From: Gottschalkia purinilytica
Lineage (GTDB): Bacteria > Bacillota > Clostridia > Tissierellales > Gottschalkiaceae
DNA length: 64,000 nt
Assembly (NCBI RefSeq): GCF_001190785.1
Contig: NZ_LGSS01000009.1
Span: forward strand, 1 to 64,000
Reading direction: 5' to 3'
Position 1 is the stretch's first letter. Each line of letters opens with the position of its first letter. The notes below the pieces were generated by a model. That model was not told the DNA's origin, searched no databases, and worked only from the letters and a program-made list of their open reading frames with translations. This document shows, piece by piece, positions 53,552-63,050 of the stretch. The position numbers were made by a program, and so were the translations under genes.

Positions 53552-55950
53552 TACTTAGCTACCCCCTTTAGAGAGAAACTTGGATATTCCACAGTGCCAT
53601 CATGTCCAGCTATCAATTTAACTACTACTCCTTTATATTCATCATAGTATAACTCCTTATTACTACTATCTATTTCAATAGATTTTTTACTTGATGTATC
53701 CCAATTTTTAGTTTGATTATTATATATATAAGCGATACCACCAGGATAATTTCCTTGTCCAGTTGTCTTTATCTTCATACTTTCAATATCTATATTTTTA
53801 GGAGACTTAAATGAATATATCGCATGTCCTTGTCCTTGAAGTAACTTATCATATGGACTAGCAAATCTTAATCCTTCGATTTCTAACAGTTTAGGTGTAA
53901 ATACATTCTCTGATATACTAATTTTTTCACCTTTATCATACTTTATATCTAAAGGGATAATTATCAAATTTTTATCTACCCTTTCAGGAGTTTCACCATT
54001 AATCATTATGTCATCAGATATATTATCTTTATTCCATCCAATAAGAATAGCTGTATTATCATCATTAAGCCCATAATCTTTTAAAAAGTTGTCTGAAAGT
54101 ATTTCTCTCTTTAAATCTTTACTGAAAATGTGGTTCTTCTCCTTTGAGTTATAAGGATATATACTTTCAGTGAAAGAATATATATCAGCGTTTATTCCTG
54201 GAGTTTTCTTCATTTTCTTTAGACTTACATCTATATCTTTTTTAGAATTTTTATCTATATTTCCAACTTTATAAACTAAATTGTTATAAATAAGTAGTGT
54301 ATCCTTTAAATCCATATGTGATTTATTTATTATATTTCCTTGTAAGTTATCTTTTGATATTTTTATATTAGGTATATCTATACCATTTATATTTTTATTA
54401 CCTTCTAAACTTATCTTTTCAGATTTCCAGCTAGCCGCTTTTCTGTATATCAAATTATTTTTTTCATTAAAATTAATTTCAACTTTTCTTTTTTCTATCG
54501 ATTCGTCATCATTGTAAATATCACTTTGTTCTGGTGATAAATACATATTCTCTTTAGCTTTTATACCTAAGTCTTTAGTTTTATGTGTAATGATCCCAGT
54601 TTTTGTATAAATGTTGGCATTATTTGAATTTTTATTGAACTGTATTACCGATACATTGTTGGCAAGTACATTATATGTCTTTATTTTAGTCCCCCATATA
54701 TACATTGATATAGCAAATGTTAAGGCTATAATAGGTATAGTAACCCATCCTTTTTCTCTCTTATCAAGTTTCTTTAATATTAAATAGTTTATTGGTCCAA
54801 CAATTAAAATGAATAATATTATAATTAACAGTATAATTCCAGGTGAAGGTGCTCTTTCTCCCGGTATGTTTCCAACAATACTATTTCCTCCATAATAGTG
54901 ATTTTGAGTATCAATAAATTTATTAGTGCTTATATTTCCATAATTTAAAATAATATCTTTTAAAAAGTTCACATTTTCATTCCATTCTATAAACGGACTC
55001 ATTCCTATATTAGTTGTAATTGTAAATATATTTCCTTTATTAAGCTTTTTATTATATACAAGTGTATTGTCACCTATATTAACTAGATTCTCAGCATCTT
55101 TGACCTGTCCAGTAGCTATTTGAATTGGATTTCCTGAATTAAATGAATATCCTGTATTTGTATTAAAATTATTAATATTTTCTACTTTCTCACCTTTAAA
55201 ATAATTAATAGTATTAAGACCTTTTAGAGTTTTTTCATAGCTATCTCCAGTTCCTATTATTAAGTTTCCACCTGATCTTATCCATTTTTCTAATTCTTTA
55301 ACTTGTTCTTTAGTAAGCTTCTCTGTAGCAAAATCATTTATAACTATAATGTCTAATGTCTTTAATTGTGCACTTTCATAAGGAAAATTTTCCTTTAATT
55401 TAATAGTTTTTACTTTACTTTCTTTCTTCTTTTCATTACTTTGTAAAAAAGGTATATTATTTAAGTATGCAAGACTATCATAGTTATCACTAAGAACTCC
55501 TATAAGTAATTTTTCAGCATCTTCGGCTTTCTTTACATTATTTTTTTGCTCCCATATAACATTATCTTTTTCGTCCAATATTCGTATGATTACGTTCCTA
55601 TCTTTATGTATGGTCATGCCCATATCAATTTCCTTAGTATTACCCTTCTTTAGACTTAATGATTTGCTATATATATCTTCAGAAGAAGTATTCGCACCAG
55701 GCTCGTTATATCCCTTTGTTATAATCTGTATTTTACCTTCTATATCTCTAGATTCATTTTTAACTTCAATTTTTACAGGCATCATATGTTCATATCTATA
55801 ACTTTGATCAAAGCCATATTCAAACTTGACTTTAAAGTTTTCATTCCCTTTTTCTTTATCTGCATAAGAAATCCGAGTACCGCATACAAAAAATATAATC
55901 ATTAAGATGCTCAGTACTCTTAGCATTTTTTTTGTATTTTTAAAATACAT
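53551..55950 (-). CDS. Exported membrane protein with GATase-like domain, first gene of the operon
   Basis: A 799-residue protein. ATG 55950 follows AGGAAGGGG; the frame is open to 56013. It has a signal peptide (1-31, ending SYA), an extracytoplasmic N-terminal half with a strand-rich domain and a GldG/GATase-like domain (LDIIVINDFATEKLTKEQV, then WIRSGGNLIIGTG). Two helices in the middle are GIILLIIILFILIVGPINY and WVTIPIIALTFAISMYIW. A second large outer domain follows. It may be the binding or scaffolding component of the ABC transporter encoded next. Confidence 0.8.
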   Translation of the reverse strand: MYFKNTKKMLRVLSILMIIFFVCGTRISYADKEKGNENFKVKFEYGFDQSYRYEHMMPVKIEVKNESRDIEGKIQIITKGYNEPGANTSSEDIYSKSLSLKKGNTKEIDMGMTIHKDRNVIIRILDEKDNVIWEQKNNVKKAEDAEKLLIGVLSDNYDSLAYLNNIPFLQSNEKKKESKVKTIKLKENFPYESAQLKTLDIIVINDFATEKLTKEQVKELEKWIRSGGNLIIGTGDSYEKTLKGLNTINYFKGEKVENINNFNTNTGYSFNSGNPIQIATGQVKDAENLVNIGDNTLVYNKKLNKGNIFTITTNIGMSPFIEWNENVNFLKDIILNYGNISTNKFIDTQNHYYGGNSIVGNIPGERAPSPGIILLIIILFILIVGPINYLILKKLDKREKGWVTIPIIALTFAISMYIWGTKIKTYNVLANNVSVIQFNKNSNNANIYTKTGIITHKTKDLGIKAKENMYLSPEQSDIYNDDESIEKRKVEINFNEKNNLIYRKAASWKSEKISLEGNKNINGIDIPNIKISKDNLQGNIINKSHMDLKDTLLIYNNLVYKVGNIDKNSKKDIDVSLKKMKKTPGINADIYSFTESIYPYNSKEKNHIFSKDLKREILSDNFLKDYGLNDDNTAILIGWNKDNISDDIMINGETPERVDKNLIIIPLDIKYDKGEKISISENVFTPKLLEIEGLRFASPYDKLLQGQGHAIYSFKSPKNIDIESMKIKTTGQGNYPGGIAYIYNNQTKNWDTSSKKSIEIDSSNKELYYDEYKGVVVKLIAGHDGTVEYPSFSLKGVAK

Positions 55951-56121
55951 ATTCTCTATCCCCTTCCTTTTATATTTAGTAAAGTACATAAATGGTTTAT
56001 ATGTTAAATCCATATATTAAATAATAATATCTATGTATAATAAATACTACACTATAAATCTTAAAAATACATTACTTTTTATCTTACTTTTTAGTAAGAT
56101 TTGTCATATTTTTTTAAATAA

Positions 56122-56159
56122 AAAGAGACTGTCCTAAATAATTTAGAGACAGTCTCTTT
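56122..56159 (-). terminator. Terminator of the YciI gene
   Basis: A 12-bp stem (aaagagactgtc / gacagtctcttt) with a 14-base loop runs on the minus strand into TTATTTAAAAAAAT. A separate small hairpin atcttact/agtaagat lies at 56081-56100, just upstream of the eight-gene operon. I see no gene in 56014-56121. Confidence 0.75.
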
Positions 56160-56179
56160 CTAACTTTTTTAATTTAATT

Positions 56180-56446
56180 TTATTCTACGTTACTTCTCCA
56201 CTCTTTTAATAAAGCTATCTTACGTGATTTTTCTTTTACAGCTGGATCATTTTCTGCTAATTCTTTAGCCTCTTCATAAGAGTCTACCTTATAGATTACT
56301 AGTCCTCCACTATGATCTGTGAAAGGTCCTTTTGCAAATATTTTTCCCTCATCTATGTATTTTTGAAGGTATGCTTTGTGCACATCTAATATTTCTGCAT
56401 CTTTTTCAGCATCTATTGTTTCTAAAACAGTAGCATATAAAATCAT
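56180..56446 (-). CDS. YciI-family protein
   Basis: An 88-residue YCII-domain protein (MILYATVLETIDAEKD, then AYLQKYIDEGKIFAKGPFTDHSGGLVIYKVDSYEEAKELAENDP). This is a ferredoxin-like fold with a conserved His/Asp; most members have no known reaction. AGGGAG precedes the ATG. It is a single gene with its own terminator. Confidence 0.9.
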   Translation of the reverse strand: MILYATVLETIDAEKDAEILDVHKAYLQKYIDEGKIFAKGPFTDHSGGLVIYKVDSYEEAKELAENDPAVKEKSRKIALLKEWRSNVE

Positions 56447-56537
56447 ATTCTACACTCCCTTTTCTTAAGATTTTTTAACTTTTTTGCTATTATTATTATA
56501 TATTGAATTTCAAATCAAATCAAACACATCATTATTT

Positions 56538-57131
56538 CTAATCTATATCACCTTTTTTTATTTTCTTATATCTAATAAAACATATAGCAATATACGTAAT
56601 AACAAGAACACCAAATGCTATATATAAATGTAGAGAATATTTTTTCATAAATTCTAACACTATATCTATATTACCTTTATATAGCTTTCCTAAGTTAAGC
56701 ATGATGAAACACCAAGGATATATTCCTATGAACGTAAATATACCGTATTTTAAAGGATCAATTTTAGCTATTCCACCTAAATATGATATATAGTTTCCCC
56801 ATCCAAAGGGTCTGGATATAGCTACCGCTATCAGTCCATGCTTAGCCATTAATTCTTTAGCTTTGTCAGCTTTACTTTGAATTTTTTTCCCACACATATA
56901 TAAAGCTTTCTCTCCTAGTTTTTTTCCTATCATGTAAGGTATATAACTAGATAATGTATAAGAAAGTGCCATAAATATAGATATGAAAAATATTCCTATT
57001 AGATTAGGTCTTATAATATTTCCAAATCCTAAGACAATTATAATGCCAGGAAAGGGAATAGAACTTCCTTCTAATCCCATAGAAACTATAAGTCCGAATA
57101 TGCCTAATCCATGTAAAAATTCTTTTATCAT
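56538..57131 (-). CDS. DedA-family membrane protein
   Basis: A 197-residue DedA/SNARE-associated (PF09335) membrane protein: N-terminal amphipathic part with GLEGSSIPFPGIIIVLGFG, middle IGKKLGEKALYMCGKK, and the typical SRPFGWGNYISYLGGIAKI. Five hydrophobic segments. DedA proteins recycle undecaprenyl phosphate or other lipid carriers. AGGTATACTT precedes the ATG, and nagB ends 45 bp upstream on the same strand. Confidence 0.9.
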   Translation of the reverse strand: MIKEFLHGLGIFGLIVSMGLEGSSIPFPGIIIVLGFGNIIRPNLIGIFFISIFMALSYTLSSYIPYMIGKKLGEKALYMCGKKIQSKADKAKELMAKHGLIAVAISRPFGWGNYISYLGGIAKIDPLKYGIFTFIGIYPWCFIMLNLGKLYKGNIDIVLEFMKKYSLHLYIAFGVLVITYIAICFIRYKKIKKGDID

Positions 57132-57176
57132 AAGTATACCTCTTTAAACGTATATTCCTTCTAGTGTAACTCTTCT

Positions 57177-57905
57177 CTATAACAGCTTTCCAGCTTCTTC
57201 ATCTACTATTATAGTTACATCCTTATGTAACTGTAATATAGAAGCAGGAACACTAGGTGTAATAGGTCCTTTAATTGTATCATAGATAGTTTTTGCTTTA
57301 CTTTCTCCACTAGCTATTAATAATATTTTTTTTGCATTCATTATTGTTTGTATTCCCATACTTATAGCTTTAGTAGGTACTTCTTCAAGAGAAGCAAAAA
57401 ATCTAGAATTTGCATTAATAGTGTCAATATCAAGTTCTACAAGTCTAGTATAAGTTTCAAAACTATCACTAGGCTCATTAAATCCTATATGACCATTTCT
57501 TCCTATACCTAGTAATTGTAAGTCTATTCCACCTAATTCTTTTATCTTATTTTCGTATTCTTCACAACTTTTTTCTATATCTTCAGCCATTCCATTTGGA
57601 ATATTTATATTTTCTTCTTTTATATTTATATGATTTAACAAATGTTTTCTCATATAATAATTATAGCTTTGTGAATCTTCTGGATATAGTCCATAATATT
57701 CGTCTAAGTTAAAAGTAGTTACGTCACTAAAGTCAACTATATTTTTCTCATACAGCTCTATTAGTTCTTTGTACATACCTTCTGGAGTACTTCCTGTTGC
57801 GAGTCCAAGAATGCTATTAGATTTAAGTTTTATTTGCTCTGCAACTATACTAGCCGACTTTTTACTTAACTCTTGATAATCTTTTACCTTATATACTTTC
57901 ATCAT
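57177..57905 (-). CDS. nagB: Glucosamine-6-phosphate deaminase
   Basis: NagB converts glucosamine-6-phosphate into fructose-6-phosphate and ammonia. Of 242 residues, phosphate loop GLATGSTPEGMY (about 34-45), NLDEYYGL and the catalytic GIGRNGHIGFNEP are present. The frame starts ATGATG behind GGAGTGG; the second ATG (57902) is equally possible. No nagA or transporter is adjacent, so it may serve cell-wall sugar recycling. Confidence 0.94.
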   Translation of the reverse strand: MMKVYKVKDYQELSKKSASIVAEQIKLKSNSILGLATGSTPEGMYKELIELYEKNIVDFSDVTTFNLDEYYGLYPEDSQSYNYYMRKHLLNHINIKEENINIPNGMAEDIEKSCEEYENKIKELGGIDLQLLGIGRNGHIGFNEPSDSFETYTRLVELDIDTINANSRFFASLEEVPTKAISMGIQTIMNAKKILLIASGESKAKTIYDTIKGPITPSVPASILQLHKDVTIIVDEEAGKLL

Positions 57906-58083
57906 ACCACTCCAAATATTTAGATTTATGTTATATTATAATACATATTCTTAACTTTCTTCATTATTATAGCACTTATCGAAATGTTTTCAATATTTTT
58001 ATTTCTCAAGGAGATCAATTTTTAAGTTTTTTGTCTGGCTTATTAGTTCATACTAGTTTATCTTTATAAATACAAAAAAATAG

Positions 58084-58119
58084 AAGCATATCAAGTATTA
58101 ATACATACTTAATATGCTT
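58084..58119 (-). terminator. Terminator of the glutamate-synthase-like gene
   Basis: On the minus strand a 14-bp stem (aagcatattaagta / tacttgatatgctt, one G-U pair) with an 8-base loop is followed by CTATTTTTTTG. Confidence 0.72.
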
Positions 58120-58142
58120 TATTTTAAATTATATTTGAATTA

Positions 58143-59474
58143 CTATGATCTTGGACTTGCTGCATATCTTATTTTTAAAAATTCAGCTAGTTCCTTATCT
58201 ACTGTTACTAAATCTTCTTTATTTAAATCTTTTATGGATTTTTTTCCTACAGCTTGGAGTGCCATTTTCATTTCCTCCGTACAAGAAGTTAAGAAGTTTG
58301 CTAAATTGTTTGCTGCTACATCTATATCTAACTTATCTGCATATTTTCCTTCATGTAAAGCAAGTTGAGTTGGTGGAGCTTCTGGAAGTGTCTTTACTGC
58401 TTGACATTGTACAGTTGCAAATACTGCTATAGATCCTATATATACTGCATCTGCCCCAAGTGCCTTCGCTTTTAAAAAGTGACCTGGTGTACTAAGTCCT
58501 CCAGCAACTATTATATCAAATTTATCTCTTATACCTTTCTCTTCAAGCCATTTTATAGTTCTAGATAATGTATGTAATGTAGGTAATCCTACATTATCCG
58601 CAAGAGTTGGTGGTGCTACAGCAGTTCCTCCTTCAGATCCATCTATTACTATATAATCTGCTTTTGTTTTAGATATTACTTTAAGTTCATCCTCTATGAA
58701 GTCAGTTCCAGCTATTTTTACTCCTATTGGAACATCATATTGACTTTTTAAATTGTTAATCAACTCTATTATATCTTCTGTAGAGCTAGTATTAGGCATT
58801 CTAGAATATATTGTACTATCTTCACCTTTTTGTAAGTCCCATACTTCCCTTAGATGTTCGTCTATAGTATCAGCATACTTAGTAGATTCTACTGCTCCTC
58901 CCCATGCACCTTGACCTAATTGTACTTCTATTGCGTCTAATTTACTTAGCTTTTCTGGAGTTGTCATAAGACCTCCACGATTATATTGTCCTATTAAATA
59001 TTTTGTATTGCTTCTTACTTCTTCTGATACAGCTGACTCACCCGTATTTGTAGAAGTTCCTACCATTGCAGCACCTTTCGCTAGAGCCATTTTCATTCTT
59101 AGACTTAATGATCCTCCATAGGACATTCCTGTAATCATCATAGGAATATCTAACTTTAGAGGTTTTTTAGCATTTTTACCTATAGTTACGCTCATATCTA
59201 TATCTTTTATACTTTCTGTAGGTAATTCAAATAGTTGCCTAGGGTTTAATAATATCTTTTCCCAAGGTGAGAGATTTATAGGGCTTCCATATGGTAAAGT
59301 TAGTACTTTACCTGTTTCAGATCTTATTGCAGCTTCTATTATAGCTCTCGCTGTAAGTTTTTGAGCAGCAGTTATAGCTATGTAAGGATTATCCGCATAA
59401 TCTTCTGTAAATAGTTTCTTTATCATACTATCAGTAATTGGATCTAATGCTTTTAATAACAAAGATGTAAGCAT
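58143..59474 (-). CDS. FMN-dependent glutamate-synthase-like protein
   Basis: A 443-residue protein carrying the synthase barrel of glutamate synthase (GltB domain 2), without the N-terminal amidotransferase or a GltD partner. Features are ITGMSYGGSLSLRMKMALAKGAAMVGTSTNTGE, KIAGTDFIEDELKVI, and the FMN phosphate loops VIDGSEGGTAVAP and IIVAGGLSTPGHFLKAKALGAD. The C-terminal Cys pair expected for a Fe-S cluster is not obvious. Such short archaeal/clostridial homologues are of uncertain function. It is a single gene with AGGTG before the ATG. Confidence 0.85.
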   Translation of the reverse strand: MLTSLLLKALDPITDSMIKKLFTEDYADNPYIAITAAQKLTARAIIEAAIRSETGKVLTLPYGSPINLSPWEKILLNPRQLFELPTESIKDIDMSVTIGKNAKKPLKLDIPMMITGMSYGGSLSLRMKMALAKGAAMVGTSTNTGESAVSEEVRSNTKYLIGQYNRGGLMTTPEKLSKLDAIEVQLGQGAWGGAVESTKYADTIDEHLREVWDLQKGEDSTIYSRMPNTSSTEDIIELINNLKSQYDVPIGVKIAGTDFIEDELKVISKTKADYIVIDGSEGGTAVAPPTLADNVGLPTLHTLSRTIKWLEEKGIRDKFDIIVAGGLSTPGHFLKAKALGADAVYIGSIAVFATVQCQAVKTLPEAPPTQLALHEGKYADKLDIDVAANNLANFLTSCTEEMKMALQAVGKKSIKDLNKEDLVTVDKELAEFLKIRYAASPRS

Positions 59475-59547
59475 AAAAAAACACCTCTTTTAATTAAATT
59501 ATTTTAAATAAGACTAATTAAAGTTAGTGTTTCTTAGTTCAAAAATT

Positions 59548-60303
59548 TTATTCAATTATATGATCTTTATATTCAACTTCTAATAAATATAATCCCTTTG
59601 CTATTGCTGTATCTCCGGCTAGTTTTCTATTTTTTCCATCTAATATAGTTTTCATTTCTTCTGGCTTTTTCTTTCCTAATCCAACTTCGATAAGAGTTCC
59701 TACTATTATTCTCACCATGTTATATAGAAATCCATCCCCATGAAATATTATTTCCACTAGCTGTTTGTTTTTAATTATATCTATTGAATATATAGTTCTT
59801 ACCTTTGACTTTTTCTTTGATTTATCTGTTGTAAAGCTTGTAAAATCATGTTCTCCAGTAAGGTATGTAATAGCTTTTTTTATATCTTCTAAATTTAATT
59901 CTTTTTTTATATGTACAGCATATTTTCTTAAGAATGGATCATATACATCATCATTCCATATTTTATACATGTATTTTTTAGATATGGCATTATATCTTGA
60001 GTGAAATCTTTCTTGCACTTCTTCAACATTAGTAACTACTATATCATCAGGAAGATATGTAGTTAAGAGTTTTTTTATCTCACTTAAATGTATTGTACTA
60101 TTAGTCTTAAAATTAGCCACTTGTCCTATAGCATGAACTCCTGCATCAGTTCTTCCTGAACCTATTATTTCTATTTCCTCTTTTATTATTCTACTAAGAA
60201 CACCTTCTATTTTTCCTTGTATGGTCATATCTGTGTTATCTTGTCTTTGCCATCCTTTGTATCTAGTACCATCATATTTTATCATTAGTTTTATATTTCT
60301 CAT
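59548..60303 (-). CDS. truA: tRNA pseudouridine(38-40) synthase
   Basis: TruA modifies uridines 38-40 of tRNA anticodon arms. Of 251 residues, the catalytic Asp53 lies in GSGRTDAGVHA; YDGTRYKGWQRQ near residue 10 and the C-terminal FLYNMVRIIVGTLIEVG are typical. It is a single gene. Confidence 0.95.
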   Translation of the reverse strand: MRNIKLMIKYDGTRYKGWQRQDNTDMTIQGKIEGVLSRIIKEEIEIIGSGRTDAGVHAIGQVANFKTNSTIHLSEIKKLLTTYLPDDIVVTNVEEVQERFHSRYNAISKKYMYKIWNDDVYDPFLRKYAVHIKKELNLEDIKKAITYLTGEHDFTSFTTDKSKKKSKVRTIYSIDIIKNKQLVEIIFHGDGFLYNMVRIIVGTLIEVGLGKKKPEEMKTILDGKNRKLAGDTAIAKGLYLLEVEYKDHIIE

Positions 60304-60419
60304 TGATCTTTCTACTTCTCCCTTCGTAGTTATAAATATTCTGTTTTAGATGATATCTCTTAGCTATATATTAGTCTAATTATACACTACTTTTAAAAAA
60401 ACTTACTATATTTATGTAT

Positions 60420-61175
60420 TTAATAATTTTCTTTTAAATATTTACCCCAATCCTTATAAACCTCTTCTCTTGAAAGTCCAAATATATTTTTATATGAACT
60501 AGGCTGCTTTAATAGCTTCAATACATTCTTCATTCCAAATTCTTTATCTAAGAACTCAATATATGTATAAGATGCCTCATATGGCGTTCTATTGCCAGGT
60601 TTTAGTAAATTTTGCATTTTAGTACTATCTATAGATGCTTTATCCTCCAGTTTATACATTGGCTCTGTGTTTTCTGAAAGATATCCTGCAAGCCCTTCTT
60701 CTAAAAACCTAGGAGCTCTTTTATTTATATGATATACTGCAACATGGACATATTCATGAATTGATGTTTTTATAACGCTATCATGACTATTAGGTTTTTT
60801 TAAGCCTCTAGGTGAAACTACCATTATTTTATCCTTCATATTATCTCCATTATATGTTTCAGGTGCAAGCAAACTTCCAATGTATCCATATCTTTTACTA
60901 TGAAAAGTCTTTAAACTAGGATAAATATATACTTCAGTTTTATTTTTCTTATTAAATTCTATATTCAAACTAATATGTTCATTTACCTGTTCCAATGCTA
61001 ATGCTATATCTTTTGCTACTTTTTTATCTTTTCTATCATAATAAATAATAAAATTTTCTGTTTGAGTAGCTAACATATTCTTAGTTTTCAATTGAAATCT
61101 TGGCAAAAAAGATATTGCTAATAAACATAAGAAAATAATACCTCCTACCATTATGATTTCAATATTTTTTCTCAT
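60420..61175 (-). CDS. Membrane-anchored zinc metallopeptidase (MA clan)
   Basis: A 251-residue protein with one N-terminal membrane helix (about 7-24) and a peptidase domain facing outward. The zinc motif is H140-E-Y-V-H144, followed about 20 residues later by Glu in FLEEGLAGYLSE (gluzincin pattern). Preceding text (FIIYYDRKD, EVYIYPSLKTFHSKRYGYIG) matches Peptidase_MA-like proteins. Likely a surface protease of unknown target. GGGGGAATT precedes the ATG. Confidence 0.85.
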   Translation of the reverse strand: MRKNIEIIMVGGIIFLCLLAISFLPRFQLKTKNMLATQTENFIIYYDRKDKKVAKDIALALEQVNEHISLNIEFNKKNKTEVYIYPSLKTFHSKRYGYIGSLLAPETYNGDNMKDKIMVVSPRGLKKPNSHDSVIKTSIHEYVHVAVYHINKRAPRFLEEGLAGYLSENTEPMYKLEDKASIDSTKMQNLLKPGNRTPYEASYTYIEFLDKEFGMKNVLKLLKQPSSYKNIFGLSREEVYKDWGKYLKENY

Positions 61176-61396
61176 ATAATTCCCCCATTCTGTTATTAAT
61201 CAAAGTTTATATTTAAATATTAATAATTAAGAACTTTGTGTTATATTTATTAAATTTATTTTAAACAATATATGACAAATAATCAAGAATTTGATATATA
61301 ATATATTATTTATTCATCACTGTAATATAATCACATCTTAATCTATTTCTGAATATTATAAACCATCTATACTTTTATTTTAAGGAGACGATGGAG
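61176..61396. other. Divergent intergenic region without a recognised element
   Basis: This AT-rich region separates the divergent peptidase and ABC ATPase genes. I found no riboswitch (no thiamine-box-like CTGAGA, no T-box) and no clear sigma-A promoter. Confidence 0.4.
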
Positions 61397-62179
61397 ATGA
61401 AAAATAATAAGTTAGTAGAAATCAAAAATATAGGTATGTCCTATCATACTTTAGATGGAGAAACACTCGCTTTAAAAGACATCTCTCTAGATATAAATCA
61501 TGGAGAAGTTATTGTAATGGTAGGTCCTAGTGGATGTGGTAAATCTACTTTGTTATCAATAATTTCAGGACTTATAAAACCGTCAAAAGGTAGTGTTTAT
61601 ATAAATGGAAAAGAAGTTACAGAACCAGGTAAAAACATAGGATATATGTTTCAAAGAGATAATCTATTTGAATGGAGAACTATAATAGATAATATTCTTA
61701 TAGGTCTTGAAATACAAAATAAACTGAACAATGAAACACTAAATTTCGTTGAAAAGTTAATAGATACTTATGGATTATCTGAATTTAAATATCATTATCC
61801 TAGACAATTATCCGGTGGTATGAGACAACGAGTAGCTCTTATAAGAACACTAGCAGTTCAACCAGATCTATTACTTTTAGATGAACCTTTCTCTGCACTA
61901 GACTATCATACTAGACTAAATATAGCTGATGAAGTTTCAACAATATTAAAAAAAGAAGGTAAAACAGCTTTAATGATAACACATGACATCTCAGAAGCAA
62001 TTTCTATGGCTAATAGAGTAGTTATTCTTTCAAGTAGACCAGCTACTGTGAAAGAAATAGTAGATATAGAACTTAATTGTCCAGATAATGATTCAACCCC
62101 TATGAAATGTAGAGAAGCTCCAGAATTTAGACACTATTTTAATAAAATATGGAAGGAGCTTGATGTACATGTCAAATAA
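61397..62179 (+). CDS. TauB/SsuB-type ABC transporter ATP-binding protein, second system
   Basis: A 260-residue ATPase (frame open from an ATG at 61391, but AAGGAG is nine bases from the ATG at 61397). Walker A GPSGCGKST, Q-loop YMFQRDNLFEWR, signature LSGGMRQR, Walker B LLLLDEPFSALD and switch MITHDISEA are present. It overlaps the permease gene. It is a paralogue of the 10055 ATPase, with no binding-protein gene in the operon. Confidence 0.9.
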   Translation: MKNNKLVEIKNIGMSYHTLDGETLALKDISLDINHGEVIVMVGPSGCGKSTLLSIISGLIKPSKGSVYINGKEVTEPGKNIGYMFQRDNLFEWRTIIDNILIGLEIQNKLNNETLNFVEKLIDTYGLSEFKYHYPRQLSGGMRQRVALIRTLAVQPDLLLLDEPFSALDYHTRLNIADEVSTILKKEGKTALMITHDISEAISMANRVVILSSRPATVKEIVDIELNCPDNDSTPMKCREAPEFRHYFNKIWKELDVHVK

Positions 62180-62990
62180 AAGTAGTCCTTTAAAAAATAT
62201 ATCTAAAGATCAAGAAAAATTTTTAAAGAAGTATAAAGCAAGAAAAAGAAATATATTTATCACTCAATTGCTAATTTTATTAGCATTTATACTAATATGG
62301 GAAGCTTCAGCAAGATTAAATTTAATTGATACTTTTCTAACCAGTTCTCCATCTGCTATATACAAGCTTTTTATAGATTTTCTAAAAGATGGTTCTATTT
62401 TTAAGCATGTAGGCATATCTGTTATGGAGACAGTTGTAGGATTTGTAGTAGGAACCATATTAGGGCTTATAATAGCAATTATTCTATGGTGGTCTGACTT
62501 TTTAGCTAAAGTACTTGATCCATATCTTGTAATACTAAATAGTCTACCAAAAACAGCTTTAGCACCTATTATAATAATTTGGGTTGGTGCTGGATACTCA
62601 GGAATTATAGTAACTGCTATTACACTTTCTATAGTTATAACTATTATGAACATTTACACCAGTTTTAAAGAAATAAATGAAGAAAGTATTAAAATGCTAG
62701 AAACATTTGGAGCTACTAAGTTTCAAATATTAAGAAAATTAGTGCTACCTGCAAGTGTACCTTCTATAATCAGTACAATAAAGGTAAATATAGGGCTTTC
62801 TTGGGTAGGAGTTATAGTAGGTGAGTTTCTAGTATCTAGAGCAGGAATAGGATATCTTATTGTATATGGTGGTCAGGTATTCAAATTAGACTTAGTTATG
62901 ATGAGTGTCATTATATTAGCAGTTCTTACAGCATTAATGTACAAATGCATTTCTATAGTTGAAAATAAGTTTATGAAATGGCGTCAATAA
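62163..62990 (+). CDS. TauC/SsuC-type ABC transporter permease, second system
   Basis: A permease of about 275 residues with a charged N-terminal extension, then about six helices and the EAA loop (MLETFGATKFQILRKLVLPASVP, about 178-200). The start is uncertain: ATGs at 62163 and 62169 follow AAGGAG (62153-62158). It overlaps the ATPase stop. The terminator after it ends the unit, so any binding protein must be encoded elsewhere. Confidence 0.86.
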   Translation: MYMSNKSSPLKNISKDQEKFLKKYKARKRNIFITQLLILLAFILIWEASARLNLIDTFLTSSPSAIYKLFIDFLKDGSIFKHVGISVMETVVGFVVGTILGLIIAIILWWSDFLAKVLDPYLVILNSLPKTALAPIIIIWVGAGYSGIIVTAITLSIVITIMNIYTSFKEINEESIKMLETFGATKFQILRKLVLPASVPSIISTIKVNIGLSWVGVIVGEFLVSRAGIGYLIVYGGQVFKLDLVMMSVIILAVLTALMYKCISIVENKFMKWRQ

Positions 62991-62996
62991 ATTAAC

Positions 62997-63050
62997 TTAA
63001 GTATAGCTTGTTAAGTACGTATTATTAAACATTTAACAGGCTATACTTAA
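62997..63050 (+). terminator. Terminator of the ATPase/permease operon
   Basis: A 17-bp stem (ttaagtatagcttgtta / taacaggctatacttaa, one G-U pair) with a 20-base loop is followed by TATTTTTAAT. It starts just past the permease stop. Confidence 0.78.

Noticed and set aside
61180-61390. Thiamine or other riboswitch ahead of the second TauBC-like pair
   Set aside because: No CTGAGA or other conserved aptamer core was seen in the region.
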